Assembly (NCBI GenBank): GCA_036365455.1 | Contig: JAWQUS010000009.1 | Coordinates: 712,001-776,000 of the forward strand | DNA length: 64,000 nucleotides | Source of the DNA: Macrosoma leucophasiata | Taxonomy: Eukaryota > Arthropoda > Insecta > Lepidoptera > Hedylidae | Reading direction: 5' to 3' | Shown here: piece by piece, positions 21,671 through 32,558 of the stretch | Position numbering within the stretch: position 1 is the stretch's first letter | Layout: every line of letters starts with the position of its first letter | The notes under the pieces: model-generated | Seen by the model: the letters and a program-made list of their open reading frames with translations, nothing else | Told to the model about the DNA's origin: nothing | Database searches by the model: none | Program-made: the position numbers and the translations under genes

Positions 21671-22387
21671 GGTAATTGAAAGTATGATTGCGTGTTTTAA
21701 GTGTTTACCATCCTTATTAGCGTTCCGAAGACAAATGGCATAAAACGGAACCCTTTTAAATTTGTCACGTCTGTCTGTCCGTCCGACCGTTTGTCACAAA
21801 CACTTTACTCCGAAGCTACGAGGACTCGTTTTTGGTGATGAACTGTTTTCCACCTTCATTACATAGAAATAAAATAAAATTTATAAAACCCAAACCCAAA
21901 AATTCATTTAATATAACCTAATTTCCAATCTTTTTATAAAAATCTCTTCGGAACCCTAGCAGATCTGAGATCGAAAAAAGTTGTTTCTTTTTCCCATGAC
22001 ACGTCACTAAACTAAGCTGACAGTACAACAAATCGTACAGCTATACAACCATAAAAACCTAGCAAAGGTCGAAGGTTCATACAAATCACATTCAATTGGG
22101 ACTCCACTATAACCTTTGTGCATTCACGGAGAGGTCACAAAAGGTCAATCTGGCTCGGCTTTTCACAATACACGCTGAACAAAAGCTGACTGAAAATAGA
22201 AAGCGCTTTAAGCTTTTTTCGGACACGTTTCGCTGGGAAATCGTGTTGTGAAAAAAAAATATTGAAAAAATATTTATCGGGAGCGTAGCGCTGTTTTTCT
22301 GGATTTTATTAGCCGTCAAGACAAAGGACCTGATCTTATTATATGTAGATTGCTTTTATATGTCATAACAATTAATATTTTAAATTA
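21671..22387. other. Family P fragment and unassigned DNA
   Basis: 21735-21835 contains ataaaacggaacccttttaa and cgtctgtctgtccgtccgac, antisense of the family P repeat seen complete at 56686-57298. The remainder shows nothing. Confidence 0.5.
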
Positions 22388-22492
22388 AAATGCCTTGAAA
22401 GCCTAGTGGTAGCAGGCTACTACTACTACTGGGGTCCTGGGTTCAATTTCCGGGTACGGGGCTATCAGAGATAATGGTGTAAAATGTAAATG
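22388..22492 (+). mobile_element. Family B SINE, head only
   Basis: tagtggtagcaggctactac, then B-box gggttcaatttccggg and gctatcagagataatggtgt; breaks off where D2-related sequence begins. Confidence 0.75.
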
Positions 22493-22556
22493 GTGTAAAA
22501 TCAAAATCGGTTAAAAAATCTAAAAACGGAAAGCAAAATTTGACGCATCGGTGTGG

Positions 22557-22660
22557 GACGTCGGTAGCTTAGTGGTAAAGCGGCTGGACTGGTTATCCTG
22601 AGGTCGCAGGTTCGATTCCTGCCCGAAGTCAATATTTTCTTTCCGTTTTTTCTTTAATTT
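22557..22660 (+). mobile_element. Family D2 tRNA-like SINE
   Basis: The tRNA-like unit at 22557-22630 has an acceptor-type pairing of gact.cgg with ccgaagtc, a D-arm gcttagtggtaaagc and B-box ggttcgattcctgcc. The tail atattttctttccgtttttt is shared with family D. It is not a functional tRNA: no CCA logic, and the same unit recurs at 36297, 45569 and 59668. Confidence 0.75.
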
Positions 22661-22710
22661 CTTGTAGAGAAGGATGTGAATTTGTGCATTTATTACCTAA
22701 GTGAACCTCA

Positions 22711-23160
22711 TCATCATCATCATTTCAGCCAAAAGACGTCCACTGCTGAACAAAGGCCTCCCCCAAAGAATGCCACAACAAATGGACCTGGGCCGCCCTC
22801 ATCCAGCGATTGCCCGCGACCTTCACCAGATCGTTAGTCCATCTTGTGAGGGGAGGCCTGCCTACGCTTCGTTTTCCGGTACGCGGTCGCCACTCAAGAA
22901 CTGCTCTGCCCCAACGGCCGACAGGTCTTCGAGCTATGTGCCCTGCCCACTGCCACTTGAGTCTCGCTTATTCGGAGAACTATGTGTATTCTGATTCGAT
23001 CTCGCAAACTCCAAGCATAGCTCTCTCCATTGCTCTCTGAGTGACCTTGAGCCTTCTTATGAGGCCCATTGTGAGCGGCCACGTCTCTGTTACATATGTC
23101 ATCACTGGCAACACACATTTGTCAAAAACTTTTCTCTTGAGACACTGCGGTACTACACTC
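22711..23160 (-). pseudogene. LINE (family E) reverse transcriptase 3' end
   Basis: Antisense translation of the left end gives WHSLGEAFVQQWTSFG-stop, followed by a (GAT)n tail; further in are segments reading RWTNDLVKVAGNRW-like. The remainder to 23160 is the upstream polymerase C-terminal region, with frameshifts. 5'-truncated. Usual for moth non-LTR elements with GAT tails; clade not fixed. Confidence 0.7.
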
Positions 23161-23872
23161 GCAATGTCTCAAGTAAACCTCACTCCTAACATAATAACTT
23201 TCAATTGACATAATCACCGAAGCAGTTTCAAAAATGGATTGAAACAGGATTTCATCATAGATCTCTGATGAAGAGTGATTCGATGTTTGAATTACAAGCA
23301 GCGCACGACACAACACAGCATCTGTCTCTCAGTCCACCCGTTAAGCGGTCCGGTTCAGTATAATTTGACAAATCCCTGTTTAACTGCCAACTGAATAGGC
23401 AATTGTACATTTGGTGAATCAAATCTGGTACTCCTGAATTTGATATGTGCCGTCCAATTGCGTATTTTGCTTGTCTTCACAATATGAATGTGCGGTGCAC
23501 TCGCATGTTGCTAGTTGTAGGTATTTTATGAACTGGATAGTGTTTGAATGAATACTTTCAAGAATTCAGGCATCATCAGTGAGCAATAAAACCAATTATC
23601 TACATATACAGGGTGTCTCAGAACGTGACGATAACCGTTAACAGCGGAAAGGCCTACTATGGCGAGTCCAGTAAAAAACTCATCAATGGGCTCTTTTGAG
23701 TTAAATATTTGTTTTAGAATAGAAGTAGAAGTGGATGAGTGAGCCCGGGAACTTGCCACGATTGGCGATTATGGTATATTCTCCCTTAACAACACTATCG
23801 TGGGCATCTTTTGGCTGAAGTGAAAATAATGCTGATTACCAAGACTATATCCATATTATTATAGAAATCTTA
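23161..23872. other. No gene recognised
   Basis: Includes a scrap of LINE end at 23776-23820 (ttctcccttaacaacactat, catcttttggctgaag). No exon seen. Confidence 0.5.
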
Positions 23873-24186
23873 AACTGCCTCAGTAGCGTAGTGGTAACAG
23901 GCCACTACTATTACGCTGGAGGTCCTGGGTTCAATTCCCGGGTCCGGGGGTTATCAAAGATAACGGTTTAAAATTCTTTATCTCTGGTTCAATTGGGATT
24001 TTTCCATTTTCTGCAAGTTTCCCAGTACCTCGGAGTTTGGTAATATGCCCGGAGATGGCAACGGGTTCGCCACCTGTTACATAGGCCAAAAACGTAACCA
24101 GCGAGTCGTGGGTGTTTGCATGTATGCTTGATTGCATGCATTTACCGCTGCCTACCCCTTTGGAGATTACAATTGTGAAGTTACGT
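23873..24186 (+). mobile_element. Family B SINE, full length
   Basis: aactgcctcagtagcgtagt, B-box gggttcaattcccgg, to the tail acaattgtgaagttacgttt. Confidence 0.88.
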
Positions 24187-24752
24187 TTTTATTATAGAAA
24201 TCTTCCGTGAATCAGCAGCACTCTTTTATATGGTGGTCAAACCGAATGGCAACCATTTAATAATATTACGTGAACTAGTTCTAATTTCTTACATTATTTG
24301 TACAATTTTTAATTAACCTTCTATTCATTGTACGTATAAGTTTGGGGTTCACCATTTACTATCCAATATTAGTTAGTTCTCTCAAAACAAAAATATCGTC
24401 TCAAAAGAAATAAATAAACAAATAAAATATAATCAGCTTAAACGAATGACTACACTTAAATAAAAGCTTGTTGTTGAAGGAGCACGATCTGGAACATACT
24501 CTCAAACGTCGAAACTTTCCATACGCAGTCCCAAAAGTCCCAAAACTTTGTGTGGAATCAGAAGAAAATCTTGCTTTTTTGTGGACTTTTTGTTTAATTT
24601 CTAAAGAGAGTTTTAAAACACTCGCCGTTTCTGTGTGTTTATGAAATCTTGAAGAATGGAGACGAAATAAAAGAAATAAAAAGGTGGCATATTTCTTATT
24701 TTGCCTATTAATTTTGAGTTGTATTAAAGAAGTTTATGTTATTCACTGTTCA
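24187..24752. other. No gene recognised
   Basis: AT-rich intron DNA. Confidence 0.5.
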
Positions 24753-25105
24753 TCTATACTAATATTATAAAGCTGAAGTTATTTGTTTGTTTGTTTGCTT
24801 GAACGCACTGATCTCAGGAACTACTGGTCCGATTTGAAAAATTATTTCATTGTAATGTATGGCCCGGCACCTCAGTTCTCAGGGATGGCAACGTATCTGC
24901 ATTCTAACCTTTGGTCATTATGTCGATGTCTGGGCTACAGTTATCACTTAACATCAATGTGAACTGCATGCTTGTTTGCCACCTTCCTAACATAAAAAGA
25001 TAGCCCATTTGTCAAGGAAGGCTTTGGGCTACATAACATCACGCTAAGATGAGTAAAAGAGGGTAGGTAAAATTGCACCCGCGCGAAAACGGGGCGGGTC
25101 GCTAG
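24753..25105 (+). mobile_element. Non-autonomous Helitron with nested family A piece
   Basis: Starts A|TCTATACTAATATTATAA and ends CTAG|T (25102-25105), with a 3' hairpin acccgc/gcgggt at 25077-25099 just before CTAG. These are the Helitron hallmarks: 5'-TC, hairpin, CTRR end, and insertion between A and T with no TSD. A family A 3' part (24851-24998) sits inside. The element lies 157 bp upstream of the Ig1 exon. Confidence 0.8.
24851..24998 (+). mobile_element. Family A 3' half inside the Helitron
   Basis: tgtaatgtatggcccggcac to ccttcctaacataaaaa; the Helitron sequence resumes with gatagcccatttgtcaagg. Confidence 0.75.
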
Positions 25106-25262
25106 TGTTTTATGCGTAAGAAAATTAATAATAATACGGCAATGGTGCTAAAGGATACCTAGGGCCAGGTCAATCGATTTCTTGTTTACTTTGATTAATC
25201 TGGACAAAAGGTCGGCGCATGGCTCATACTGGATGATCTAACTAGTATCTCATTGTCCCCAG

Positions 25263-25434
25263 GTGGTGAAGGGCAGGAGCACGGCCCCGTGTTCCTGATG
25301 GAGCCGCCGTCCCGCCTGGTGTTCTCCAACGGCACCGGGGCCCGGGTGTCGTGTGCCGCGCACGGGTACCCTGCCCCCCAGCTGGCGTGGCAGATGCTGG
25401 ACGGCACACAGCTTGATGACGGCCCTGGCTTAAG
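25263..25434 (+). CDS. Dscam: Dscam-family gene, first half of Ig domain 1
   Basis: A 172-base GC-rich exon in AT-rich surroundings. Acceptor tctcattgtccccag; donor GTACGT at 25435. With the carried-over base it reads GGEGQEHGPVFLMEPPSRLV, then FSNGTGARVSCAAHGYPAP and QLAWQMLDGTQLDDGPGLR. This is the Dscam Ig1 pattern: GPVF..EPP..R..FSN.TGA at the start of the mature protein, the first Ig cysteine (VSC), the tryptophan of the C strand (LAW), and an exon end at PGLR, where known insect Dscam genes also split. An N-glycosylation sequon NGT is present. The second Ig cysteine should lie in the next exon, which was not found here. Role: homophilic recognition by the extracellular domain. The paralogue is unresolved. 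Confidence 0.85.
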
Positions 25435-26454
25435 GTACGTGGACACCACACATAACTCTTATCTGTGATGGATACTATCCCAATAGTCTATGTGTCGACT
25501 ATGTGTCTCGGATGTATACAGGATCTGTTGAATGAACTAACTCGTGATTGACGTGCACTGAACTTGAGTGAGCACCTAACTCATGCTCCAGCCCTTATTT
25601 TCTATTCTATGCTCCAACTTACATAGCAGCTGCCAGACGGCTTGCAGCTGATACGATGCACCAGGATTGAGATATATGAACACTATTTATTTTGAATATA
25701 TTACAGTCATTCACTTGAATCAACTACACGATTTTTGTGTTGGATGTCACTTTATTAATAATCTTGTGGCGATGAAACATATTCTTTAATGTAATAAAAA
25801 TTACGTCCATTTAGAAGAGACGAGCAGCTTGATTTCGGTAGTTGATGGTAATAAGAAAACATGTATTTGAGAGAATAATACACCTTCTGCATTGTTATTG
25901 ATTACCATGGTTGTTTTGCACCATCAAATACGTATACTCATAAAAAATATACCGGCCGAATTGAGAACCTTCTCGTTCTTGAACTCGGTTAAAAAATAGA
26001 TATCAATTATTTTTGCCAACTTATAAAATACCAAAAACTGCTACATACAATTTTTGCGGTATTTTCGACACAAAACTAAGTCATTATTTGCGAAACCCAA
26101 ACCAATATTTGGTCATACTCCAAACCCGTAAATAGAGCAAGTCAAATACTTTCAACTGTTCCAATCGACCGTGTCCTATTTCCATGCAAATTCTTTTAGA
26201 AAAAAGTATTCACGGAATGGTTGTTTGTAATCCAATAATGTACGTCTGAAATACTCTGAAAACTTTTTTGTATACACATTCAATAAACTTGGCAACTAAA
26301 TTCGTTCACGTTCTACGCAAATTCTAAATATGTTCCAAGATAAAGTTATACAAATACTTATTTTTCAAACGAAAAGTTACTAAATATGTATTTGATTATA
26401 GTTATAGGAGACTTCTGATTTATATTGATGATAAATAAAAAAATACGACGAATA
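25435..26454. other. Intron DNA with family H scrap
   Basis: 25948-26000 reads ataccggccgaattgagaac and gaactcggttaaaaaatag (family H antisense). Otherwise no feature. Confidence 0.5.
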
Positions 26455-26548
26455 AACTGCCACTGTAGCCTGGTGGCAGCAGGTCACTACTACTTCGCTG
26501 GGGTCATGGATTTGATTTCCGGGTTGGGAGATATTAGAGATAATGGTG
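26455..26548 (+). mobile_element. Family B SINE head
   Basis: aactgccactgtagcctggt to gagataatggtgta; the 3' part is replaced by a family A piece. Confidence 0.7.
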
Positions 26549-26718
26549 TAAATACGGCCCTCTTATTTACGGCACAGAGGCATAACACTTTAGGCCTCAG
26601 GAGTGGTAACGCATCTGGATTTTGACCTTGAACTTTGTGTGGGTGTCTATAGGCTGCAGTCATCACTTAACATCAATGTGAACTGCATACTTGTTTACCA
26701 CTTCCTTTACATAAAAAA
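26549..26718 (+). mobile_element. Family A 3' half
   Basis: aatacggccctcttatttac to cctttacataaaaaat, directly joined to the B head at gtgta|aatac. Confidence 0.75.
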
Positions 26719-26817
26719 TTATAGTGTTCAGTGGTACTCTGGTCAGGTGGTGATATATGATCTCGTAATTTAAGAAAGACTCACAGGCATATTTAGTGTC
26801 TGGTTTAATGTAGGTTA

Positions 26818-27030
26818 CTAGCTGTAGCCCGCGGCTTCGCCCGTGTGGATGTCGTTTTATATTATTTTTTAGGTGAATGGGGGAATATAACGAGACAATG
26901 AGTAGCCTATATTCTTTCTCAAAGTCAACTCTATCTCTGTCCAAATCTAATTGAAATAGGTTCACTCGTTTGGACGTGATAAGGTAACAGACAGATAGAG
27001 TTACTTTCACATTTATGATATTAGTAGGGA
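26818..27030 (-). mobile_element. Short Helitron-like element
   Basis: In reverse: starts TCCCTACTAATATCATAAAT and ends cgaagccgcgggctacagCTAG|T. The end sequence and flanking T fit Helitron rules; no gene inside. Confidence 0.65.
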
Positions 27031-27042
27031 AGTAGGGATTTC

Positions 27043-27672
27043 ACTGGTGGTAGAGCTCTAGTGTAAGGACTCGAAGACGAAGGCACCACCGCATCATCTA
27101 ATCTATCTTCCACCAAATAGTAGTTTTCAGAAACATCGTGTTCCATTTTTTTATGTTGTGGAAGTAGCAAACAAGCATGCAAATCACATTGACGTTAAGT
27201 GATGACTGCAACCTTTAGACACCCACACAAAGACCAAGATCAAAATGCAGATGCGTTACCACTCCTGAGGCCTAAAGTGTTATGCCTCTGTGTCGGAAAT
27301 TACAGGGCCGTACATTACCACCTGACCGGTTCACGATAGTGCTGAACACTACCATTTAGCGGCAAGTATATTAAGTAATGCGGTGGTGCCTACGCCCGCG
27401 AGCTCCATCACTGCAGCTCTACCACCAGTTAAAGTTACTTAGATGGTAATGTATGATCCCGTAATAACTATCACATAGACACAACAACTTAGGTCTCAGA
27501 TATGGCAATCTCAGGAGTATCTGCATTTTGACATAAAGAAGAAAGAAAGAAGAAGAAGACAGAAGAAGGAGAAGAGTTAGTACTAGTTTCTGTGTAGATG
27601 TCTATAGGCTGCAGTCTTCACTTAACATTTACGTGAAAGGCATATTTGTTTGCCACCTTCGCTGCATTAAAA
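27043..27672 (+). mobile_element. Old family A copy split by a younger inverted A copy
   Basis: The left part 27043-27145 (actggtggtagagctctagt to aacatcgtgttcca) continues at 27435-27672 (ttagatggtaatgtatgatc to tgcattaaaa), with the opposite-strand copy between. The right part has a purine-only insertion at 27537-27575 (aagaagaaagaaagaagaag). Confidence 0.8.
27146..27434 (-). mobile_element. Family A copy, nested and well preserved
   Basis: tttttttatgttgtggaagt to ctctaccaccagttaaag. Much closer to consensus than its host copy. Confidence 0.9.
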
Positions 27673-28857
27673 TGTAGGTGTTTATACATGAATGTTAACT
27701 GAACGCTTGGTTATGTATCATTGGCTTAAAAGGCTATTACATGACACGGTATCCAGGGTCCGGCAAAAAGGGTGCGCGTGGCCTGGCGCGGGGTGCCGCT
27801 TATTACACTACCCGGTCGACAGTGCCCTAACTCAATCACAGTACAAATCCACGGGCCTCTCCGATCGCCTTAATTAGGGCCCTAACTCCCTAAATGTCAT
27901 TACACTACCCTGACCCTTGGTATCGTACCCTAAACACCGCGCCGTGAAATTTATTTAATTATTCATTTAAATCAGACATTACATCCATTATTTGTTAGTA
28001 AAGTTGAATAAGCACTTAATATCTATTGTTAGTAAACACAATCAATACATTAAATTATATATAAAACCTAAGAATTCAATAAGTCCTTTGAAAAAATCTA
28101 GCATGGTTCAAAACGCAACGATTTGGTAAAGTATTTAACTGTTGTCGAATAAAAAACTTGGTGAAATTCCAGAAAATGGAATGATCACGTCGGAGAATTA
28201 CCGTTAAAACCGCTCGACAGTTGAAGGCTTGTTGTTGCCTGGCTGCCTCACACCAAATTATTTTGTTCATTAGAAATTTGTTCTGAAATTGTTTTGTATA
28301 CATTTTTTTGTGTTTGCGAAATACATTTGCTTCGTAAAATCTTTCCAATCCAACTTTGTGAAATTGATAAGTTAATAATCAATTTCACTTTTGTGTCATA
28401 AGGTTAACAGACCACCTGATGGTCACCGTCGCTTAGTATTGCTCGAATATAATTTCACACCTGTTTTTTTACTGAAGAGGTTTTTAGAAGTATACGCGCA
28501 TTTAAACGCCCATTATTAAGGTCTGTTTCAATGTGTAAGACATGTTATCAATATTTTTGATTTAAAAAAAATCGGTATTACTAATTTTTCTGCCCGATGT
28601 TCAAACTCAAGCCCTAAGACATAACCGTAAACTTAAGACCTATTAATTGCCTTTGTAGTTCTTATAGATGAATCTAGAAGGAAGGTGTGGTCGAACCGGG
28701 ATCTCTAGCGTACCACACTTTTTGCCTACCTCGTAAGGCATGAAGATCCGTATAATATTTGCAACAAGCATTAATTTTCAGACTTCCTCGAATAAAAATT
28801 CTATCTTGTGAAATGATCACATTAGAGAATTACGGTTAAGCCCACTCGCTCTACCAC
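27673..28857. other. No gene or repeat recognised
   Basis: Includes a GC-richer stretch at 27750-27940 (ggtccggcaaaaagggtgcg, gtgccctaactcaatcac) with no sustained frame, and at 28681-28745 a scrap resembling a LINE or SINE end (gcctacctcgtaaggcatga). Otherwise unassigned. Confidence 0.5.
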
Positions 28858-28897
28858 ACCGGTGGTAGAGCTCCATCACTGAAGCTCTACCACCGGT
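28858..28897. repeat. Two family A heads fused head-to-head
   Basis: accggtggtagagct (28858-28872) and agctctaccaccggt (28883-28897) are perfect 15-bp inverted arms around ccatcactga. A third arm, gctctaccac, lies at 28849. It looks like the extreme 5' end of family A duplicated in inversion. Confidence 0.7.
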
Positions 28898-28999
28898 TTA
28901 GGCCATAATGTTAATTACTGCCTAATTAGAGGTTTTGATTTAATTTCCTTACTCTTATAATTGATATTTATCATTTAGATATCTAATAAAAAAAATATG

Positions 29000-29110
29000 T
29001 AGCAATGGGTAGATTTGTGGAGGAACCGGTGGAAGTTGTATATAGGGCAACTCTTGCGAAAATTTGATATGTGCGATGAGACTCGGTCATACGCCATCTT
29101 CCGTACTAGA
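29000..29110 (+). repeat. Unclassified dispersed repeat (pair with 34250-34425)
   Basis: gtagatttgtggaggaaccg, ggtggaagttgtatatag and ttgatatgtgcgatgag match 34250-34425, which has a GC-rich insertion between the two blocks. Family unknown. Confidence 0.5.
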
Positions 29111-29177
29111 CAAGTACTTTCTATTTCTTCAATGGTCCACTAGGTGGCGACTTAGGTAATAGACGCTAGAGATTTCA

Positions 29178-29235
29178 GTTTTTTTAACCGAGTTCAAAAA
29201 CTAGAAGATTCTCAAATTAAGCCGGTATATATATT
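29178..29235 (+). repeat. Family H short repeat
   Basis: ttttttaaccgagttcaaaa, then attctcaaattaagccggta; the same module as 16362 and 25948 but on the opposite strand. Confidence 0.5.
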
Positions 29236-29547
29236 TTTTTTTATGTACGCGAATTTCGCTGAGATATCTGGACCGATTTACGTAACTCTTTTTTGTTTGA
29301 TGTGGAATAGTTTCGAATTGCTCCCATAAAAATTTTATTCAGATAGGCCGATCAGTTTTTATTTTATGAGCAATTTTTTACTTACTTTCACCTCAGACTA
29401 AAGGAATAAGAATAGACGGCGAGTTGTCATACAGTGCGTTGAATCCACTGACGTCCTAGATAGTCCTAATGCGCATGACAACAAGATGACAACAAGTGAC
29501 AATGACATATTTACTCATCAAAGACACAACACAGCTTATTTACTCCT
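29236..29547. other. No gene recognised
   Basis: Intron DNA, nothing supportable. Confidence 0.5.
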
Positions 29548-29727
29548 GCGTTACCACTCCTGAGGCCTAAGGTGTTATGCCTCTGTGCCTGAAATTACAA
29601 GGCCATACATTACCACCTCACCGTAACACTATAGTGCTGAAGACTACCTTTTAGCGGCAAATATATTAGATAATGCGGTGGTGCCTACGCCCGCGAGCTC
29701 CGTCACTGGAGCTCTACCACCAGTAAA
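29548..29727 (-). mobile_element. Family A, 3'-truncated
   Basis: gcgttaccactcctgaggcc to ctctaccaccagtaaat; the A-tail side is missing. Confidence 0.85.
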
Positions 29728-30479
29728 TCTTAATGGTTATCTACCTGAACAAGGAACGGAATATGCCACCTTTCAGCTTCCTGCGACCAGGAGTTACAGC
29801 TATGCGTGTCTGTCAGTCATTTTATCTCGAAGAGTGTTATAAATACTGAAATCAAATAAAGACAATAGTCCAATATGTCCAAATTGAAGAGCGACAAAGC
29901 TTTCACACATAAAGCATTCTTCTTTTCTACTTTCATTTCGTAAAAGGATCTTTCAAAAGTTTTTTTTTGTGTTCCGACAGGCTCGACTCTATTTAATTAC
30001 GTTATTTACATAAAAAATTGTCTGAAAAGAAACAAAACTCATCTCATCAGTTATGCACAACGTCAAGCGTCTCGAGCCGCTACGTACTCGTATTTGTTTC
30101 ATAAACACGTTGCTATTGGAAAATATTCTTGTATAATGCAAGAGCATTGTATCGCCACCTGATACCGTGTTGGGTACGTTCTGTTTTGTATTTTCAAATA
30201 TTATATTTGTTGTTTCGGCTAGCATTACTGCCCTTATTTGTGACTACATCCGTAGTTTCATTTCATCCCATTTTCTTGGGAGAACAAACGGTTTTGTTTG
30301 GCAAATAGTGGAGCTCAAGACTGTTGTACCGTTAGCTTATTTATCTATGGATTCTGTGGCTAACTGGCAGTGCTCAGTGATAATGTATTCTATACGTATA
30401 GCTATGTTTTCGAGTTAGTTGAAACATTTTAGAGTAACTGTAATATAGAATTGTAGGTACTTCAATCTGCAGATGACAT
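29728..30479. other. No gene recognised
   Basis: Two opposite open frames (29989-30225 minus, 30167-30418 plus) show no family motif, no splice context and no codon bias; not annotated. Confidence 0.5.
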
Positions 30480-30825
30480 ATTATGAATCTGAAATATGGT
30501 CGCTCACTGTGGGTCTCATAAGAAGGTTCAAGGTTACGCTGAGATCAATAGAGTAAGCTATGCTTTGAATTTCCCTGCGTAATCGACTCAGAAATGAGCA
30601 GACCCACAATGAGAACCAAAGTAACCGACAAATCCCACCGAATATTGCAAGTCAAATGACAGTCAAGGACAGGGCACATAGCTCGAAGAACTAAACACCG
30701 TTGGGGCAGAAGAGTTCTCAAATGACGACTGCGCACCGGAATACGAAGCGCAAATAAGCCCCTCACGAGGTGGACAGACGACTTGGTGAAGGTTGCGGAA
30801 AATAGCTGGATGAGGGCGGCCCAGG
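30480..30825 (+). pseudogene. LINE (family E) reverse transcriptase relic
   Basis: Reads GHIARRTKHRWGRRVL, then RWTDDLVKVAENSWMRAAQD with stops and shifts between. This is the polymerase C-terminus just upstream of the FVQQWTSFG end seen at 22711. The sequence stops at gcggcccagg, where a family A tail begins. Confidence 0.7.
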
Positions 30826-31142
30826 ATTTTTTTTTAATGTAATGGAAGTTCCAAACAAGCATGCAGTTCACATGGATGGATGGCTTGCTCCTTCGTTTTT
30901 TCACCGCATTACTTAATATACTTGTCGCTAAATGGTAGTGTTCAGCACTATCGTATTCCGGTCAGGTGATAATGTACGGCCCTGTAATTTCCAACACAGA
31001 GGCATAACATCTTAAGCCTTAGAAGTGGTAACGCATTTGCATTTTGGCCTCTGGTCTTTGTGTGGCTGTCTAGAGGCTGCAGTCATCACTTAACATCAAT
31101 GTGAACTGCATGCTTGTATGCCAATTTCATTACATAAAAAAA
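30826..31142. mobile_element. Family A tail fragment (-) and copy (+), inverted
   Basis: 30826-30882 is an antisense A-tail end (tttttttttaatgtaatgga, agcatgcagttcacatgg). 30900-31142 is a sense copy missing its first 45 bases, ending attacataaaaaaa. Their tails form inverted arms about 200 bp apart. Confidence 0.75.
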
Positions 31143-31288
31143 TATGCAAGTATTTAGATTACCCGTTTTCTATGAATTTTTAAATACATAATTAATATAC
31201 GTTATTGGAATAAAACGATAAACAAACCATTCAAACGCGACTCCATCTCTCGTGTAATGGGTATTATTTCAATCACCACGAATAAACA

Positions 31289-31575
31289 TTTTTTTTTATG
31301 TGATTGAAGCAGCAAACAAGCATGCAGCTCACATTGATGTTAAGTGATGACTGTAGCCTATAGACCCACACAAAGACCAAGGTCAAAATGCAGATGCGTT
31401 ACCACTCCTGAAGCCTAAGGTTTTATGCCTCTGTGCCGGAAATTACAGGGTCGTACATTACCACCTGACCGGAACACGATAGTGCTGAACACTACCATTT
31501 AGCGGTAAGTATATCAGGTATTGCGGTGACGCCTACGCCCGCGAGCTCCGTCACTGGAGCTCTACCACCAGTAAA
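31289..31575 (-). mobile_element. Family A copy, full length
   Basis: tttttttttatgtgattgaa to ctctaccaccagtaaaa. Confidence 0.9.
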
Positions 31576-31853
31576 ATCTTTGCAAGGCAAGCATCTCTGT
31601 CAGTTTTATGTAGAACATACAATAAACAAATACATACATACAAACATTTATCTTCAAAATGATCCAGCGCAAGTCTACGTCAAGGCGAAGATTTAGTGTG
31701 ATACGGCCGCTGCATGAAATATGTATCACCTATTTTGAATAGTTTCCGCGCAGGGAGGCGGGCGATGCACTGAGAGATTGCTGTTTGTTCTTCAGACCTT
31801 ATCTAAAGAAACACGTAGTGCATCTATGTACGCGATCTTTCCTTTTATGTTTA

Positions 31854-31998
31854 GCCCCTTATTCATAAACGTATTTTAGCTAAAGTGTTGCTGATCTCTG
31901 CTTTGTCTTTTTCTATCCTGCACATTTGACAATGCAACTGACAAAGACAAAGCATTCTATAGCTGAAACTATCTAATGTACGTTTATGAATAAGGGGG
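31854..31998. mobile_element. 145-bp MITE with TTA duplication
   Basis: Terminal inverted repeats ccccttattcataaacgta (31855-31873) and tacgtttatgaataagggg (31979-31997) are perfect over 19 bp. TTA flanks both sides (31851-31853 and 31999-32001). Size, TIR and a 3-bp TTA TSD fit PIF/Harbinger-type MITEs (inference). A scrap of its interior (acaatgcaactgacaaagac) recurs at 46242. Confidence 0.85.
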
Positions 31999-32086
31999 TT
32001 AATCTTGTCATCAGATGTACGCTCGGTATATTAAATACACAACGCATTACTTGGAATTATTGTTTTTGACGACCCAGTTTTATTTT

Positions 32087-32340
32087 TCAGTTCACATTGA
32101 TGTTAAGTGATGACTGCAGCCTATAGACACCCACACAATGACCAGAGGTCAAAATGCAGATACGTTGCCACTCCCGAGGCCTAAGGTGTTATGCCTCTTT
32201 GCCGGAAATTACAGGGGCGTACATTATCACCTGACCGGAACACGATAGTGCTGAACATTACCATTTAGCGGCAAGTATATTAGATAATGCGGTGGTGCCT
32301 ACGCCTGCGAGCTCCGTCACTGGAGCTCTACCACCAGTAA
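32087..32340 (-). mobile_element. Family A, tail end missing
   Basis: cagttcacattgatgttaag to ctctaccaccagtaa; directly followed by a family G SINE. Confidence 0.88.
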
Positions 32341-32342
32341 AA

Positions 32343-32530
32343 CCGGTTGGTCCAGCGGTGTGAGAAGATCGTTTGATTCGAAGGGTCGTGGGTTCGATTC
32401 CCGCACCGGGACAAATATTTATATAATATAGCCTACAGATATTTGTGTCAGGTCTGGGTGTTTCTGTATGTGTTGTGTGTGTACAACGGCATCCACGACA
32501 CAGGCCTATACCTAACGTGGGGCTGTGAGT
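32343..32530 (+). mobile_element. Family G tRNA-derived SINE
   Basis: Head ccggttggtccagcggtgtg with B-box gggttcgattcccgcaccgg, then acaaatatttatataatata and a body with gtgtgtacaacggcatccac. Family known by eye from moth genomes; complete-looking copy. Confidence 0.75.
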
Positions 32531-32558
32531 GTAAGAATCTTTTAGTATATTTTTTTTT

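Larger units (their letters stand above)
8542..25262 (+). other. Dscam: Intron 1 of the Dscam-like gene
   Basis: A 16.7 kb intron from donor GTGAGT to acceptor tctcattgtccccag. A branch-point-like ctaac lies at 25238-25242, about 20 bases before the AG. It is filled with SINE, LINE, Helitron and TIR insertions on both strands; no alternative first-Ig exon was recognised inside it. Confidence 0.7.

Noticed and set aside
22557..22630. A functional tRNA gene (Thr-like anticodon loop)
   Set aside because: It is part of family D2; copies at 36297, 45569 and 59668 share the flanks and tail.
22701..23118. Overlapping plus- and minus-strand frames of 74-97 residues
   Set aside because: They are shadows of the family E LINE end, which reads on the minus strand with frameshifts.
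26663..27010. 115-residue minus-strand open frame
   Set aside because: It crosses a family A 3' end and a Helitron-like element; the apparent protein is a mosaic of repeats.
30545..30904. 119-residue minus-strand open frame
   Set aside because: It is the antisense of a LINE polymerase relic plus a family A tail; the real reading (RWTDDLVKVAENSW) is on the plus strand.
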